Below, piece after piece: positions 23,259-31,610 of a DNA stretch of 64,000 nucleotides. A program made the position numbers and the translations under genes. The first letter of the stretch is position 1; every line of letters begins with the position of its first letter. The stretch is from Saccharothrix sp. NRRL B-16348 (GTDB lineage: Bacteria; Actinomycetota; Actinomycetes; Mycobacteriales; Pseudonocardiaceae), in NCBI RefSeq assembly GCF_001280085.1, contig NZ_LGED01000241.1, positions 1 to 64,000 on the forward strand, in the 5' to 3' direction. The notes beneath the pieces were generated by a model. The model was not told the DNA's origin. It did no database searches and was given only the letters and a program-made list of their open reading frames with translations.

Positions 23259-24518
23259 TCACAGTTGACGAGTGACGCCGGTCACGCGGATGACATCCGC
23301 GCGAATCGGCCCGGCAACATCCGGCCCGGCGCCCGCCTCGACGAACGCCACCGCCGCGCCCGCCTCGGCCAGCCGCACCGCGCCGTCGGCGGCCACCCTG
23401 GTCCCCGGCCGCAGCAGGTGCCGCACCTGCGCCACGCACTCGGCGCTGCCCACCACGACCGACGCCCGCCGCAGCTCGGCCTCGGCGCGCGGCGTGCGCT
23501 CGTCCGCGTCACCCGGGCCCAGGCCGACCAGCGCCAACCGGCCGCGCGGCAGCACCCGTGCGGCGGCGACGGTCACCCCGGCGCCCTTGACCTTCTCGGC
23601 CGCGATCTCCACCCGGCCGCCGCCGGACAGCTCCATCGCGCCGCGCAACGCCGCCGCCTCGGCCACGCTCGGGATGCCGATGGCCAGCTCCGCCGGGTTG
23701 GGCACCGGGATCACCGCCAGCTCCTCGCCCGGGTAGGACAGCAGCGGCGCGGTGGTCGAGTCGTGCCAGAATCCCCAGTCCTCCAACGCGTCCGCGATGC
23801 CCTGCTCGGCGACCTTGCGGTCCAGCGTGGCGAACGCCCTGATGGCGCGCAGGTCCAGCCCGCGCTTCTCCTCCAGTTGCGCCAACGCCGCCGACACCGC
23901 CGACGCCGACACGCCCGTGCCCGACCCGACGCCCACGACGAGCGTGCGCGGCACCACCCGCACCACGCGGTCGTCGGCGGGGCCCTTGGGCACGCGGTCG
24001 TCCACCAGGACGCTCCACGCGGTCTCGTGGCCGTGGGCGACGACGTTGTCCGGCAGCGCGGGCAGCGGGAAGCCGAGCGGGTTGGCCAGCAGCACGGGCT
24101 CGCCGAGCCGGACCGCCTCGCCGCACGCGGCCAGGTCACCCTCGACGGTGGCGTCCAGCAGCTCGACCAGCTCGTCCAGCGGCGACACCGCCGACGCCGA
24201 CGTGGTCACGGCCTGCGCGCCGAGGACGTCGGCGACCCGTTCGGCCACGGCGTCCGCGCCCCCGAGCAGCGCCACGGCGAACCCGCCGTCCACGCACACC
24301 ACGCCCGGGTCGGCCCGCTCGTCCCGCAGCAACGGCGCGACCAGCCGCACGGTCGCCTCCGTGCCGAGGAAGAACACCGCCGAACCCAGCCGCGGCCACA
24401 ACGCGCGCAACGCGGGCCCGATCGGGCCGTCCGGCACCACCGCGTCGGGCCCGAGGAACCCGGCCAGCTCGACCGCGGCCCGCCGCCCGCGCTCGCCGGC
24501 GGCGAACACCCCGATCAC
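23259..24518 (-). CDS. CbiG-like cobalamin protein fused to half of a tetrapyrrole methylase
   Basis: Encodes 419 aa. Residues about 40-130 match the CbiG N-terminal domain (VFFLGTEATVRLVAPLL) and 205-300 the C-terminal domain (VVGVGSGTGVSASAV, ATLDRKVAEQGI). The last 94 residues begin GRLALVGLGPGDADERTPRA, the N-terminal half of a CobJ/CbiH-like methylase, then stop; the expected second half of about 150 aa is missing. CbiG opens the delta-lactone ring in the anaerobic branch. GTG 24518 overlaps the CobL-like stop as GTGA; GTG 24536 is an alternative. Confidence 0.8.
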   Translation of the reverse strand: MIGVFAAGERGRRAAVELAGFLGPDAVVPDGPIGPALRALWPRLGSAVFFLGTEATVRLVAPLLRDERADPGVVCVDGGFAVALLGGADAVAERVADVLGAQAVTTSASAVSPLDELVELLDATVEGDLAACGEAVRLGEPVLLANPLGFPLPALPDNVVAHGHETAWSVLVDDRVPKGPADDRVVRVVPRTLVVGVGSGTGVSASAVSAALAQLEEKRGLDLRAIRAFATLDRKVAEQGIADALEDWGFWHDSTTAPLLSYPGEELAVIPVPNPAELAIGIPSVAEAAALRGAMELSGGGRVEIAAEKVKGAGVTVAAARVLPRGRLALVGLGPGDADERTPRAEAELRRASVVVGSAECVAQVRHLLRPGTRVAADGAVRLAEAGAAVAFVEAGAGPDVAGPIRADVIRVTGVTRQL

Positions 24519-25357
24519 GCCTTCTTCACTCCCCACAGCACGGTCACCGGGTTGGTGGCCAGCAACGTCCCGCCGGTGAGGCGTGCGGCGGCCACCTGGC
24601 TGCCCTCGACCTCGTACCCGGCCTCCAGCAACGCGTCACGCGCGGGCAGCACGCGGTCCAGATCCGGGGTCGCCACCACGACCCGCCGGGCGCCCGACCG
24701 CACGCACCGCCGCACCACGTCCGCGCCACCGCCGCCGACGAAGACCGCGTCCGGCCGGGGCAGCTCCCCCGCCTCGCCCAGCTCGGCCTCGACCACGCGC
24801 ACGTCCACGCCGTGCGCGGAGGCGTTGGCGATGATCCGCACGCACTGCACCGGGTCGCGTTCCACCGCGACGACGGCCGCGCCGAGCCGGGCGCACTCGA
24901 CGCCGATCGCGCCGGGACCCGCGCCGACGTCCCACACCAGCACGCCGGGGCGCGGCGCGAGCCGGGCCAGCACCAGCGCCCGCACCTCGGCGACGGCGAT
25001 CATGCCCTCGCGGTGCGCGAAATCGTCGTCCGGCAGCGCCCAGCCCTCGCCGGTGGGCGCGAAGCCCTGCTCGGCGAGGCACAGGATCGCGCCGGGCTCG
25101 GACCACGGCCGCGCCACCGCGTCCGCCGGGTCCACAGTGGACACGCCGGCGGCCGACTCGACCACCAGCGCGCGACGCCACCCGGCCAGCCCGCGGGCCA
25201 GTTCCGCCGGGTCGGCGCCGGAGACGACGACGGCGGGCCGCGCCCGGCACACGTTCACCGCGTGCCGCAGGCCCACCGCCCCGGCGTCCACGACGGTCAC
25301 GTCGTCCCAGGAACGACCGGCCTGCGTGACGAAGCGGTGCAGCGCGACGACGTCCAT
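24515..25357 (-). CDS. CobL/CbiT-like precorrin methyltransferase with truncated CbiE part
   Basis: Encodes 280 aa. Residues about 110-280 are a CbiT-type Rossmann methyltransferase (FAHREGMIAVAEVRALVL, WDVGAGPGAIGVECARLG) that methylates and decarboxylates precorrin-6B/7. The N-terminal 105 residues (RFVTQAGRSWDDV, LRHAVNVCRARPAVVVSGAD) match only the second half of a CbiE tetrapyrrole methylase, and the glycine-rich SAM loop is absent. The ATG lies one base after the CobM stop (TGACATG), so no upstream extension is possible. It is part of the minus-strand cobalamin operon and overlaps the CbiG-like gene. Confidence 0.75.
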   Translation of the reverse strand: MDVVALHRFVTQAGRSWDDVTVVDAGAVGLRHAVNVCRARPAVVVSGADPAELARGLAGWRRALVVESAAGVSTVDPADAVARPWSEPGAILCLAEQGFAPTGEGWALPDDDFAHREGMIAVAEVRALVLARLAPRPGVLVWDVGAGPGAIGVECARLGAAVVAVERDPVQCVRIIANASAHGVDVRVVEAELGEAGELPRPDAVFVGGGGADVVRRCVRSGARRVVVATPDLDRVLPARDALLEAGYEVEGSQVAAARLTGGTLLATNPVTVLWGVKKA

Positions 25358-25358
25358 G

Positions 25359-26432
25359 TCAGTTCACGCGCTTCTTCTTGGCCCGCGAGCCGGACGGCTT
25401 GCGGGGCGTCGTGCTCGCCTGCACGGTGGCGGGCTTGCGCTTCGCGGCGGCGGCCACCACGGGCTTGGGCTTCGGCTTGGCGTCCTGCTCCACCGACGCC
25501 TCCACCGGCGTCTGCTCCGGCACGTCGACGACCAGCTCCAGCAGCGGCTCGGCCTTCGGCTTCGCGGGCGCCGAACGCTTGGTGCGCGCGGTTTCCTGCC
25601 AGTCGTGCACCGCCGACCACGCCGCCGCCGACGGCGAGTCACCGGACTTCACCACCGGGCGGCTCGCGCGCGCGGCCCACTTCGACGGCCGCGGCCTGCG
25701 CACCGGCTCGTCGCCCTCGACCACCGGCGCACGGCGGCGTGACGCGGGCTGCGCGAGCACCTTGCCGACCAGGAACAGCGTGGTGCGGTAGAGCTTGTGC
25801 TCCTTGACGCACGCCTCCAGCTCGCCCACCGTCGTCTGCGCGACCGTCTCGTCGGGCAGGGAAACCTTGTACGCCACGACGACGGGCGTGTCGTCGGCGT
25901 ACCCGCCGGCACGCAACCGTTCGACCAGCAGGCCGACCCGCGCCCCGGACGCGGAGATCGCCATCGTGGTGCCGTGCGCGGCGAACTCCGCGACGTGCTC
26001 GGCGGTGTCCGGCCCGACCAGCAGCAACGACTGCGCGACGTCCGAAGTGGTCAGCTCGCGGCCGACGACCGCCGCCGCGGCGGACACCTGCGAGACGCCC
26101 GGCACGACGTCGGTCTCCAAGCCGAGCCGGCCGCACGCGTCCCGCTGGTCGCGCAGGCCACCCCACAGCGACGGGTCGCCCGCGTGCAGCCGCACCACCT
26201 TGAGCTTGCCCGCCGACGCGCGCCGGTACACCTCGACCACCTCGGCGTCGGACACCCGGGAGAAGTCGACCAGTTCGGCGTCGGCGCGGGCGTGCTCGCG
26301 CACGCACTCCGCCTCGATCACGCTGGGGGCCCACAGCACGACGTCGGCCTCGGCTATCCGCTTCGCGCCGCGCACGGTGATGAGATCGGCGGCGCCGGGA
26401 CCGGCGCCCACGAAGGAGACCCGACCAGTCAT
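25359..26432 (-). CDS. cobM: Precorrin-4 C11-methyltransferase with long Lys/Pro/Ala-rich tail
   Basis: Encodes 357 aa. Residues 1-250 are a complete tetrapyrrole methylase with VSFVGAGPGAADLITVRG, SGDP-equivalent LHAGDPSLWG, PGVSQVSAAAAVVGRELT and the C-terminal VAYKVSLPDE, diagnostic for CobM. It methylates C11 of precorrin-4. The final 110 residues are unlike the family: low complexity, basic and Pro/Ala-rich (KPKAEPLLELV, KPKPKPVVAAAAKRKPATV, SRAKKKRVN). ATG 26432 has GGGGAG about 9 nt upstream. It follows cobB by 65 nt and is followed by the CobL-like gene after one base. Confidence 0.92.
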   Translation of the reverse strand: MTGRVSFVGAGPGAADLITVRGAKRIAEADVVLWAPSVIEAECVREHARADAELVDFSRVSDAEVVEVYRRASAGKLKVVRLHAGDPSLWGGLRDQRDACGRLGLETDVVPGVSQVSAAAAVVGRELTTSDVAQSLLLVGPDTAEHVAEFAAHGTTMAISASGARVGLLVERLRAGGYADDTPVVVAYKVSLPDETVAQTTVGELEACVKEHKLYRTTLFLVGKVLAQPASRRRAPVVEGDEPVRRPRPSKWAARASRPVVKSGDSPSAAAWSAVHDWQETARTKRSAPAKPKAEPLLELVVDVPEQTPVEASVEQDAKPKPKPVVAAAAKRKPATVQASTTPRKPSGSRAKKKRVN

Positions 26433-26497
26433 CACAACTGCTCCCCACGACGTGTTCGGCTTGGTGGGCAAGGACCGTACCGCGCGAGCGCGATCCA

Positions 26498-27871
26498 CTA
26501 ACGAGTGGCCTCGGAGCACGCGGACTCGTTCGCGCAGGCCCGGACGAAGCGGGTCACGGCCTCCGGCGCGGACGCCGGGTGGGTGTGCAGGTACGACGCG
26601 TGCACCCGGCCGAGCACGAAGCCCTCGGCCACCGGGCGCAAGTCGTGGCCGCGCCACCGCCAGGCCGGTTTCGCGCCGTGCGGGACGCTCAGCGCGGTGC
26701 GGTGGAACTCGTGCCCGGTGATCCGGGAACCGGCGCGGGCCAGCACGGAGTCCTGCGGCGCGACGGCGTCCCGGTAGCCGAGCGTGAGCCGGGGCGTCAT
26801 CGAGCCGTCCGCGTCGATCACGCCGCACATCGGCGCGCCGTCCAGCGAGTTCGCCAGGTACAGCAGGCCGCCGCACTCGGCGTGCACGGGCGCGCCGCGG
26901 CGGACCAGGGCGGCGACGGCGGCGCGCAGCTTGTCGTTGCCCGACAGCTCGGCGGCGTGCTGCTCGGGGAACCCGCCGGGCAGCACCAGGCCGGCCGTGC
27001 CGTCGGGCAGCGCCTCGTCGCGCAGCGGGTCGACCACGACGACGTCCGCGCCGGCCGCGGCGAGCAGCTCGACCTGCTCGGCGTAGCCGAACGTGAACGC
27101 CGCGCCGCCCGCGACCGCGATCGTGGGCGTGCCGGCGACCGGCTCGACCTCGGTGTGCGCGTCCCACGTCGGCACGGCCAGCGCGGGCACCTCGGCGGCG
27201 AGCCGGCGCACCGCGTCCAGGTCGACGTGCCGTGCGACGGCGTCGGCGATGGCGTCCACGGCGGCGGTGGCGGCCGGTCCGTGCTCGGCGGCGGTGACCA
27301 GGCCGAGGTGGCGGGACGGGAGCGCGAACTTGTCGTCGCGCGGCAGCACGCCGAGCACTTCCAGGCCGACCTCGGCGCACGCGCCGCGCAGCACCTGCTC
27401 GTGCCGGGCGGAGCCGACCTGGTTGAGCACCACGCCGCCGAGCCGCACGGTCGGGTCGTAGCCGCGGAACCCGTGCAGCAGGGCGGCGAGGCTGCGGCTC
27501 TGGCCCCGTGCGTCGACCACGAACAGCACCGGCGCGGACAGCAGCTTGGCGACGTGCGCGGTGGACCCGATGCCCTCGGTGTCCACCCGCCCGTCGAACA
27601 GCCCCATCACGCCTTCCACCACGGCCAGGTCGCAGCCGCGGGCGCCGTGCGCGAACAGCGACGCCACCCGGTGCTCGCCGACCATGACGGGGTCGAGGTT
27701 GCGGCCCGGCCTGCCGGTGGCCACCGAGTGGTAGCCGGGGTCGATGTAGTCCGGGCCGACCTTGAACGGCGCGACCTTGTCGCCCGCGCGGCGCAGCGCC
27801 GCCATCAGGCCGGTGGCCACGGTGGTCTTGCCGCTGCCCGACGCGGGCGCGGCGACCACCAGCCGGTTCAC
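26498..27871 (-). CDS. cobB: Cobyrinate a,c-diamide synthase
   Basis: Encodes 457 aa. The N-terminal P-loop ATPase (APASGSGKTTVATGLMAAL, KVGPDYIDPGYH) and a C-terminal class I glutamine amidotransferase (PVHAECGGLLYLANSL, with His in FHRTALSVPHG or HASYLHTHP) identify CobB/CbiA. It amidates the a and c side chains using glutamine and ATP. GTG 27871 overlaps the cobO stop (GTGA), so the two are coupled. The length matches the family. Confidence 0.96.
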   Translation of the reverse strand: MNRLVVAAPASGSGKTTVATGLMAALRRAGDKVAPFKVGPDYIDPGYHSVATGRPGRNLDPVMVGEHRVASLFAHGARGCDLAVVEGVMGLFDGRVDTEGIGSTAHVAKLLSAPVLFVVDARGQSRSLAALLHGFRGYDPTVRLGGVVLNQVGSARHEQVLRGACAEVGLEVLGVLPRDDKFALPSRHLGLVTAAEHGPAATAAVDAIADAVARHVDLDAVRRLAAEVPALAVPTWDAHTEVEPVAGTPTIAVAGGAAFTFGYAEQVELLAAAGADVVVVDPLRDEALPDGTAGLVLPGGFPEQHAAELSGNDKLRAAVAALVRRGAPVHAECGGLLYLANSLDGAPMCGVIDADGSMTPRLTLGYRDAVAPQDSVLARAGSRITGHEFHRTALSVPHGAKPAWRWRGHDLRPVAEGFVLGRVHASYLHTHPASAPEAVTRFVRACANESACSEATR

Positions 27872-28482
27872 CACTCGATCCCCTTCTGCCCCTTCTGGCC
27901 CGCGTCCATCGGGTGCTTGACCTTGGTCATCTCCACCACCAGGTCGGCGGCTTCGACGAGCTTGTCGGGCGCGTACCGACCGGTGATGACGACGTGCTGG
28001 TGGCCGGGCCGGTTGGCCAGGGTGTCGACCACCTCGTCCACGTCGATCCAGCCCCAGTGCAGCGGGTAGGTGAACTCGTCCAGCACGTAGAGGCCGTGCT
28101 GCCCGGTGGCCAGCCTGCGGGAGATCTCCTGCCAGCCCTCGCGCGCGGCGGCGGCGTGGTCGTCCTCGGTGCCCTGCTTGCGGGTCCAGGACCAGCCCTC
28201 GCCCATCTTGTGCCACTCGACGGGGCCGCCTTCGCCGGTCTGCTCGTGCAGCCGGCCGAGCGCGCGGAACGCCGACTCCTCGCCGACCTTCCACTTCGCT
28301 GACTTCACGAACTGGAAGACGCCGATGGACCAGCCCTGGTTCCACCCGCGCAGCGCGAGACCGAAGGCGGCGGTCGACTTGCCCTTCATCTCGCCGGTGT
28401 GCAGCACGACCAGGGGCCGGTTGCGGCGCTGCCGCGTGCTGAGGCCGTCGTCCGGAACGGTGGTGGGTTGTCCTTGGGGCAC
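27868..28482 (-). CDS. cobO: Cob(I)yrinic acid a,c-diamide adenosyltransferase (CobA/CobO type)
   Basis: Encodes 204 aa. P-loop GEMKGKSTAAFGLALRG, the QFVKSAKWKVGEE segment and VLDEFTYPLHWGW are diagnostic of the CobO/BtuR family, which adenosylates cob(I)yrinic acid diamide. The C-terminus KVKHPMDAGQKGQKGIEW is also typical. GTG 28482 has GGAGC 8 nt upstream and lies 10 nt after the chelatase-like gene. Confidence 0.96.
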   Translation of the reverse strand: MPQGQPTTVPDDGLSTRQRRNRPLVVLHTGEMKGKSTAAFGLALRGWNQGWSIGVFQFVKSAKWKVGEESAFRALGRLHEQTGEGGPVEWHKMGEGWSWTRKQGTEDDHAAAAREGWQEISRRLATGQHGLYVLDEFTYPLHWGWIDVDEVVDTLANRPGHQHVVITGRYAPDKLVEAADLVVEMTKVKHPMDAGQKGQKGIEW

Positions 28483-28492
28483 TTCGACGCTC

Positions 28493-30445
28493 CTAAGCGG
28501 CTCGGGCGGCGCGCACGACGCCCGCCACCTGGTCTGCGGACAGTTCCTCCAAGCGCACGCACGCCGCTTCCAGCGCGCCCGCCACCCGTGCCGCCAGGCC
28601 GAGCCTGACCGGGCCGTGCTCGCAGTCGACGACGACCGACGCCACCCGGTCGGCCGCCAGCAGGCCGGCCGCGCGCAGGGCGTCGCGCATCGGGTCCCCG
28701 CCGGTGCCGGTGGCCGTCGCGCGGCCGTCGGTGAGCAGCACCAGCAGCGGTCGGCGGCGGGGGTCGCGGACGCGTTCGGTCTCCAGCACGCGGCGGGCGC
28801 GCAGCAGGCCGTCGGCCAGCGGGGTCCGGCCGCCGGTGCGCAGGGCGCGCAGCCGGGCCGCCGCGGCGTCCACCGAGTTCGTCGGCGGCAGGGCGGTGTG
28901 CGCCTCACGGCCGCGGAACGTCACCACGCCGACCTTGTCCCGCCGCTGGTAGGCGTCGCGGAGCAGGGAGATCACCGCGCCGCTGACCGCCGACATCCGC
29001 TGCCGGGCCGCCATCGAGCCGGACGCGTCGACCACGAACAGCACGAGGTTGCCCTCCTTGCCCTCCCGCACGGAGAGCCGCAGGTCCGCGCCGCGCAGCT
29101 CCAGGCCGGGACCGCGGCGGCCCCGGGCGGCCTGGTGGGGCGCGGCGGCGGCGAGCGTGCCGACTAGGTGCAGGCCGGTGCCGTCCACAGTGGACGAACG
29201 GACCACCCGGCCGGTGCGGGCGCGGGCACGGGACCGCTTGCCCGGCGCGCCCTCGCCGACGCCCGGCACCTCCAGCAGCCGGGCGCGGAACGCGGGTGCG
29301 GGCGCGTGGGACCGCTCGGTCGAACCGGCTCCCGGACCGTCCGGAGTGGACTCCGGCGGCTCGCCGGGCAGCTCCGAGCCGCCGTCGTCGTCCGGGCCTT
29401 CGGGGTCGTCTTCAGGGCCGTCCTCGGGCTCCTGGGCGGCTTCCGCGCCCTGCTGGAGGGCGTCGTTCAGCTGCTCCTCCTCCAGCCCCGGCTCGTCGAA
29501 CGGGTCGCGGCGCTTGCGGTGCGGCAACGCCAGCCGCACGGCCGCCGCCACGTCCTCCTCGGCCACCTCGGCGGCGCCGCGCCAGGCGGCGTGCGCGGTC
29601 GCCGTGCGGGCCACCACGAGGTCCGCGCGCATCCCGTCCACCTCGAACGCGGCGCAGATCCCGGCGATGCGGCGCAGTTCCGCGTCCGGCAGCACCACGT
29701 CCGCGAGCCGGTCGCGTGCGGCGACGATCCGCCGGGCCAGGTCCTGGTCGGCCTCGGCCCACCGGGCGGCGAAACCCTCGGGGTCGGCCTCGTAGGCCAA
29801 CCGCCGGCGGACGACCTCGGTGCGCGTCGGCACGTCCCGCGAGGCGCGGACCGCGACCGTGAGGCCGAAGCGGTCCAGCAGCTGCGGGCGCAGCTCGCCC
29901 TCCTCCGGGTTCATGGTGCCCACCAGCAGGAACGACGCGGCGTGCGACACGGACACGCCTTCGCGCTCGACGTGCGCACGGCCCATGGCGGCGGCGTCGA
30001 GCAGCAGGTCCACGAGGTGGTCGTGCAGGAGGTTCACCTCGTCCACGTACAGCACGCCCCGGTGCGCGGCGGCCAGCAGACCGGGCTGGTAGGCGCGGAC
30101 GCCCTCGGTCAACGCGCGCTCCAGGTCGAGCGAGCCGATCAGCCGGTCCTCGGTCGCGCCGACCGGCAGCTCGACCAGCCGGGCCGGCCGCCGATCCGCG
30201 CCGTGGCCGTGGGGCCCGTCGGGGCAGTCGGTCGGCGTGGCCGGGTCGCAGCCGAACCGGCAGCCCGGCACCACGTCCAACTCGGGGAGCAGTGCGGCGA
30301 GGGCGCGGACCACGGTCGACTTCGCGGTGCCCTTCTCACCTCGGACGAGCACCCCGCCGATACTGGGGTGCACGGCGTTGAGCAGCAGAGCAGTGCGGAG
30401 GTCGTCGTGGCCGACGACAGCGGAAAAGGGGAAACGCGCGCCCAT
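28493..30445 (-). CDS. Magnesium chelatase-like ATPase (ChlI/ChlD fusion), cobaltochelatase partner candidate
   Basis: Encodes 650 aa. The N-terminal AAA+ module ([42 protein letters not shown]) is ChlI-like. An acidic Pro/Gly-rich linker of about 70 aa follows, then a VWA domain with a MIDAS-like [13 protein letters not shown] and [14 protein letters not shown]. This I-D fusion occurs in actinobacterial cobalamin operons and probably supports CobN-type cobalt insertion; no CobN is in the window. ATG 30445 has AGGAAGGA 9 nt upstream and follows a cobalamin riboswitch. It heads the operon. Confidence 0.9.
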   Translation of the reverse strand: MGARFPFSAVVGHDDLRTALLLNAVHPSIGGVLVRGEKGTAKSTVVRALAALLPELDVVPGCRFGCDPATPTDCPDGPHGHGADRRPARLVELPVGATEDRLIGSLDLERALTEGVRAYQPGLLAAAHRGVLYVDEVNLLHDHLVDLLLDAAAMGRAHVEREGVSVSHAASFLLVGTMNPEEGELRPQLLDRFGLTVAVRASRDVPTRTEVVRRRLAYEADPEGFAARWAEADQDLARRIVAARDRLADVVLPDAELRRIAGICAAFEVDGMRADLVVARTATAHAAWRGAAEVAEEDVAAAVRLALPHRKRRDPFDEPGLEEEQLNDALQQGAEAAQEPEDGPEDDPEGPDDDGGSELPGEPPESTPDGPGAGSTERSHAPAPAFRARLLEVPGVGEGAPGKRSRARARTGRVVRSSTVDGTGLHLVGTLAAAAPHQAARGRRGPGLELRGADLRLSVREGKEGNLVLFVVDASGSMAARQRMSAVSGAVISLLRDAYQRRDKVGVVTFRGREAHTALPPTNSVDAAAARLRALRTGGRTPLADGLLRARRVLETERVRDPRRRPLLVLLTDGRATATGTGGDPMRDALRAAGLLAADRVASVVVDCEHGPVRLGLAARVAGALEAACVRLEELSADQVAGVVRAARAA

Positions 30446-30484
30446 GCGGCGGTGTCCTTCCTCGGGTGTCCACGCCCGTGTCCG

Positions 30485-30625
30485 GTCGATGAGTCGGGGG
30501 TCGAGTTCCTGACTCCCGGGCTCCTCGGTCCGGTCACAGTGGCGGGACCGTGCCGGATTCACACCGGCTTCCTCGCGCACCCCCTCAAGCCTGGGCATCG
30601 TCGCACTTCCCCCGGCGCGCTCCAA
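30485..30625 (-). promoter_or_regulatory. Cobalamin riboswitch
   Basis: The minus-strand leader contains GAAGCCGGTGTGAATCCGGC followed by GGTCCCGCCACTGTGA, the conserved core including the B12 box (GCCACTG at 30543-30537), and later GGGAGTCAGGAACTC. These elements match the cobalamin riboswitch in order and spacing, and the aptamer ends about 40-60 nt before the chelatase ATG. It should turn the operon off when adenosylcobalamin is plentiful. Limits are approximate. Confidence 0.95.
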
Positions 30626-30683
30626 GTCCCGGGCGGGCGAGGACGATCACACCGGGCGGTTCTGGACGAGGGCCGGACCCCGG

Positions 30684-30942
30684 ATGCGGCCCGAGCAGAC
30701 CGGCGAGTTCGACGCCGCACTGACCACGGCACGCCGGACGCCGCACCTCGACCAGTTGCGCGACACACTCCAGGCACGGCGGCGCGTCGCCCTGCTCACC
30801 CGGCAAGACCCGACGCACAAGACCAGATCCGCTCGCTTCCGCCGGAAGCCGTTACCGCAGCCGAGGTTTGATCACCTACCTCCTGCTGACCAGCCAGGAC
30901 CGTGTCGACGTGCTCGTCGTGACCTGGGTTTCATTCGACTGA
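30684..30942 (+). pseudogene. Wrecked DUF6247/RelE-like toxin-antitoxin module
   Basis: Three frames carry pieces of two genes. From 30684, MRPEQTGEFDAALTTARRTP and DTLQARRRVALLTRQDP resemble DUF6247 small antitoxin-like proteins. Overlapping it, RPDAQDQIRSLPPEAVTAAEV (to 30871) is the start of a ParE/RelE-like toxin. Directly after, in another frame, GLITYLLLTSQDRVDVLVVTW (to stop 30942) is the toxin end. An internal deletion of roughly 45 codons joined the two toxin ends out of frame. It lies between the riboswitch and a TetR gene. Confidence 0.65.
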
Positions 30943-31515
30943 CGGTCCGGCAGACTCCGCGCCTCCGGCCAGCACGCCGCGCGCGACCGAGATCACGCCG
31001 GCCCGCACCCGCGCCACGTCCAGATCGCACCGGTCGACCATGTGCTGCAGCGTGTCCGCGCGCACCTGGGCGAGCAGGGCGTGTGCCAGGTACTCGGCAT
31101 CCGCACCGGGGTTGACCTGGGCGATCAACGCGACCAGGCGCTGGTGCGTGAGCGTGGCGTCCGCGTCGCACGCGATGCTGCGCGACGACACCCGCTCGAA
31201 GGCGATCACCAGCGGCAGGGCGGCGATCACGTGGTCGAACAGGGTCGCCACGAACGTGATCACCCTCTCGTCCGGCGGGACGTCGCCGGCCGCCAGCAAC
31301 GCCTCGGCCTCGGCCCGCCACGACTCGGAGGTCTCGTCCACCACGGCCTGCACGAGGCCGTCACGGTCGCCGAAGCGGCGGAACACGGTGCCCTTGCCGA
31401 CACCCGCGGCGGCCGCGACGTCGTCCATCGAGAACCCGTCCGGCCCGCGTTCGGCGATCAGGCGCGCCGCGGTGGCCAGGATCGCGGCACGGTTGCGCTC
31501 GGCGTCCTTCCGCAT
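30931..31515 (-). CDS. TetR/AcrR-family repressor
   Basis: Encodes 194 aa. N-terminal HTH: RAAILATAARLIAERGPDGF, MDDVAAAAGVGKGTVFRRFG. The C-terminal domain (VITFVATLFDHVIAALPLVI) is a variable ligand pocket. It is divergent from a quinone-oxidoreductase-like gene with 95 nt between starts, and two near-identical palindromes there are the likely operators. The ATG at 31515 lacks a clear ribosome site; AGGAGG-like sequence lies close on the other strand. Ligand unknown, possibly a quinone or aldehyde. Confidence 0.9.
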   Translation of the reverse strand: MRKDAERNRAAILATAARLIAERGPDGFSMDDVAAAAGVGKGTVFRRFGDRDGLVQAVVDETSESWRAEAEALLAAGDVPPDERVITFVATLFDHVIAALPLVIAFERVSSRSIACDADATLTHQRLVALIAQVNPGADAEYLAHALLAQVRADTLQHMVDRCDLDVARVRAGVISVARGVLAGGAESAGPSVE

Positions 31516-31531
31516 GCGGACCTCCTACGGC

Positions 31532-31590
31532 TTGACAAAAGCGGACCGTCAGTCCGTATGGTAGCGGAGGTGAAGCGGACCGTCGGTCCG
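31532..31590 (+). promoter_or_regulatory. Promoter with two TetR operators
   Basis: TTGACA (31532-31537) and TATGGT (31557-31562) flank CGGACCGTCAGTCCG (31542-31556), and CGGACCGTCGGTCCG (31576-31590), a perfect palindrome around one base, lies downstream. One operator covers the spacer and the other the start region, a classic repressor layout for the oxidoreductase gene. Confidence 0.75.
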
Positions 31591-31610
31591 TTTGAGTTCC
31601 GGGAGGCGTT

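Noticed and set aside
23007..25742. 911-residue plus-strand frame across the cobalamin genes
   Set aside because: It is antisense to trypsin, cbiG, cobL-like and cobM genes, which have clear family motifs.
20751..30445. Complete cobalamin biosynthesis cluster
   Set aside because: CobI, CobK, CobH, CobF/CbiD, CobN, CobQ, CobD and CobC are not seen; this is a partial set.
29168..30871. 567-residue plus frame over the chelatase-like gene and riboswitch
   Set aside because: Antisense to a real gene; only its final residues are a toxin fragment.
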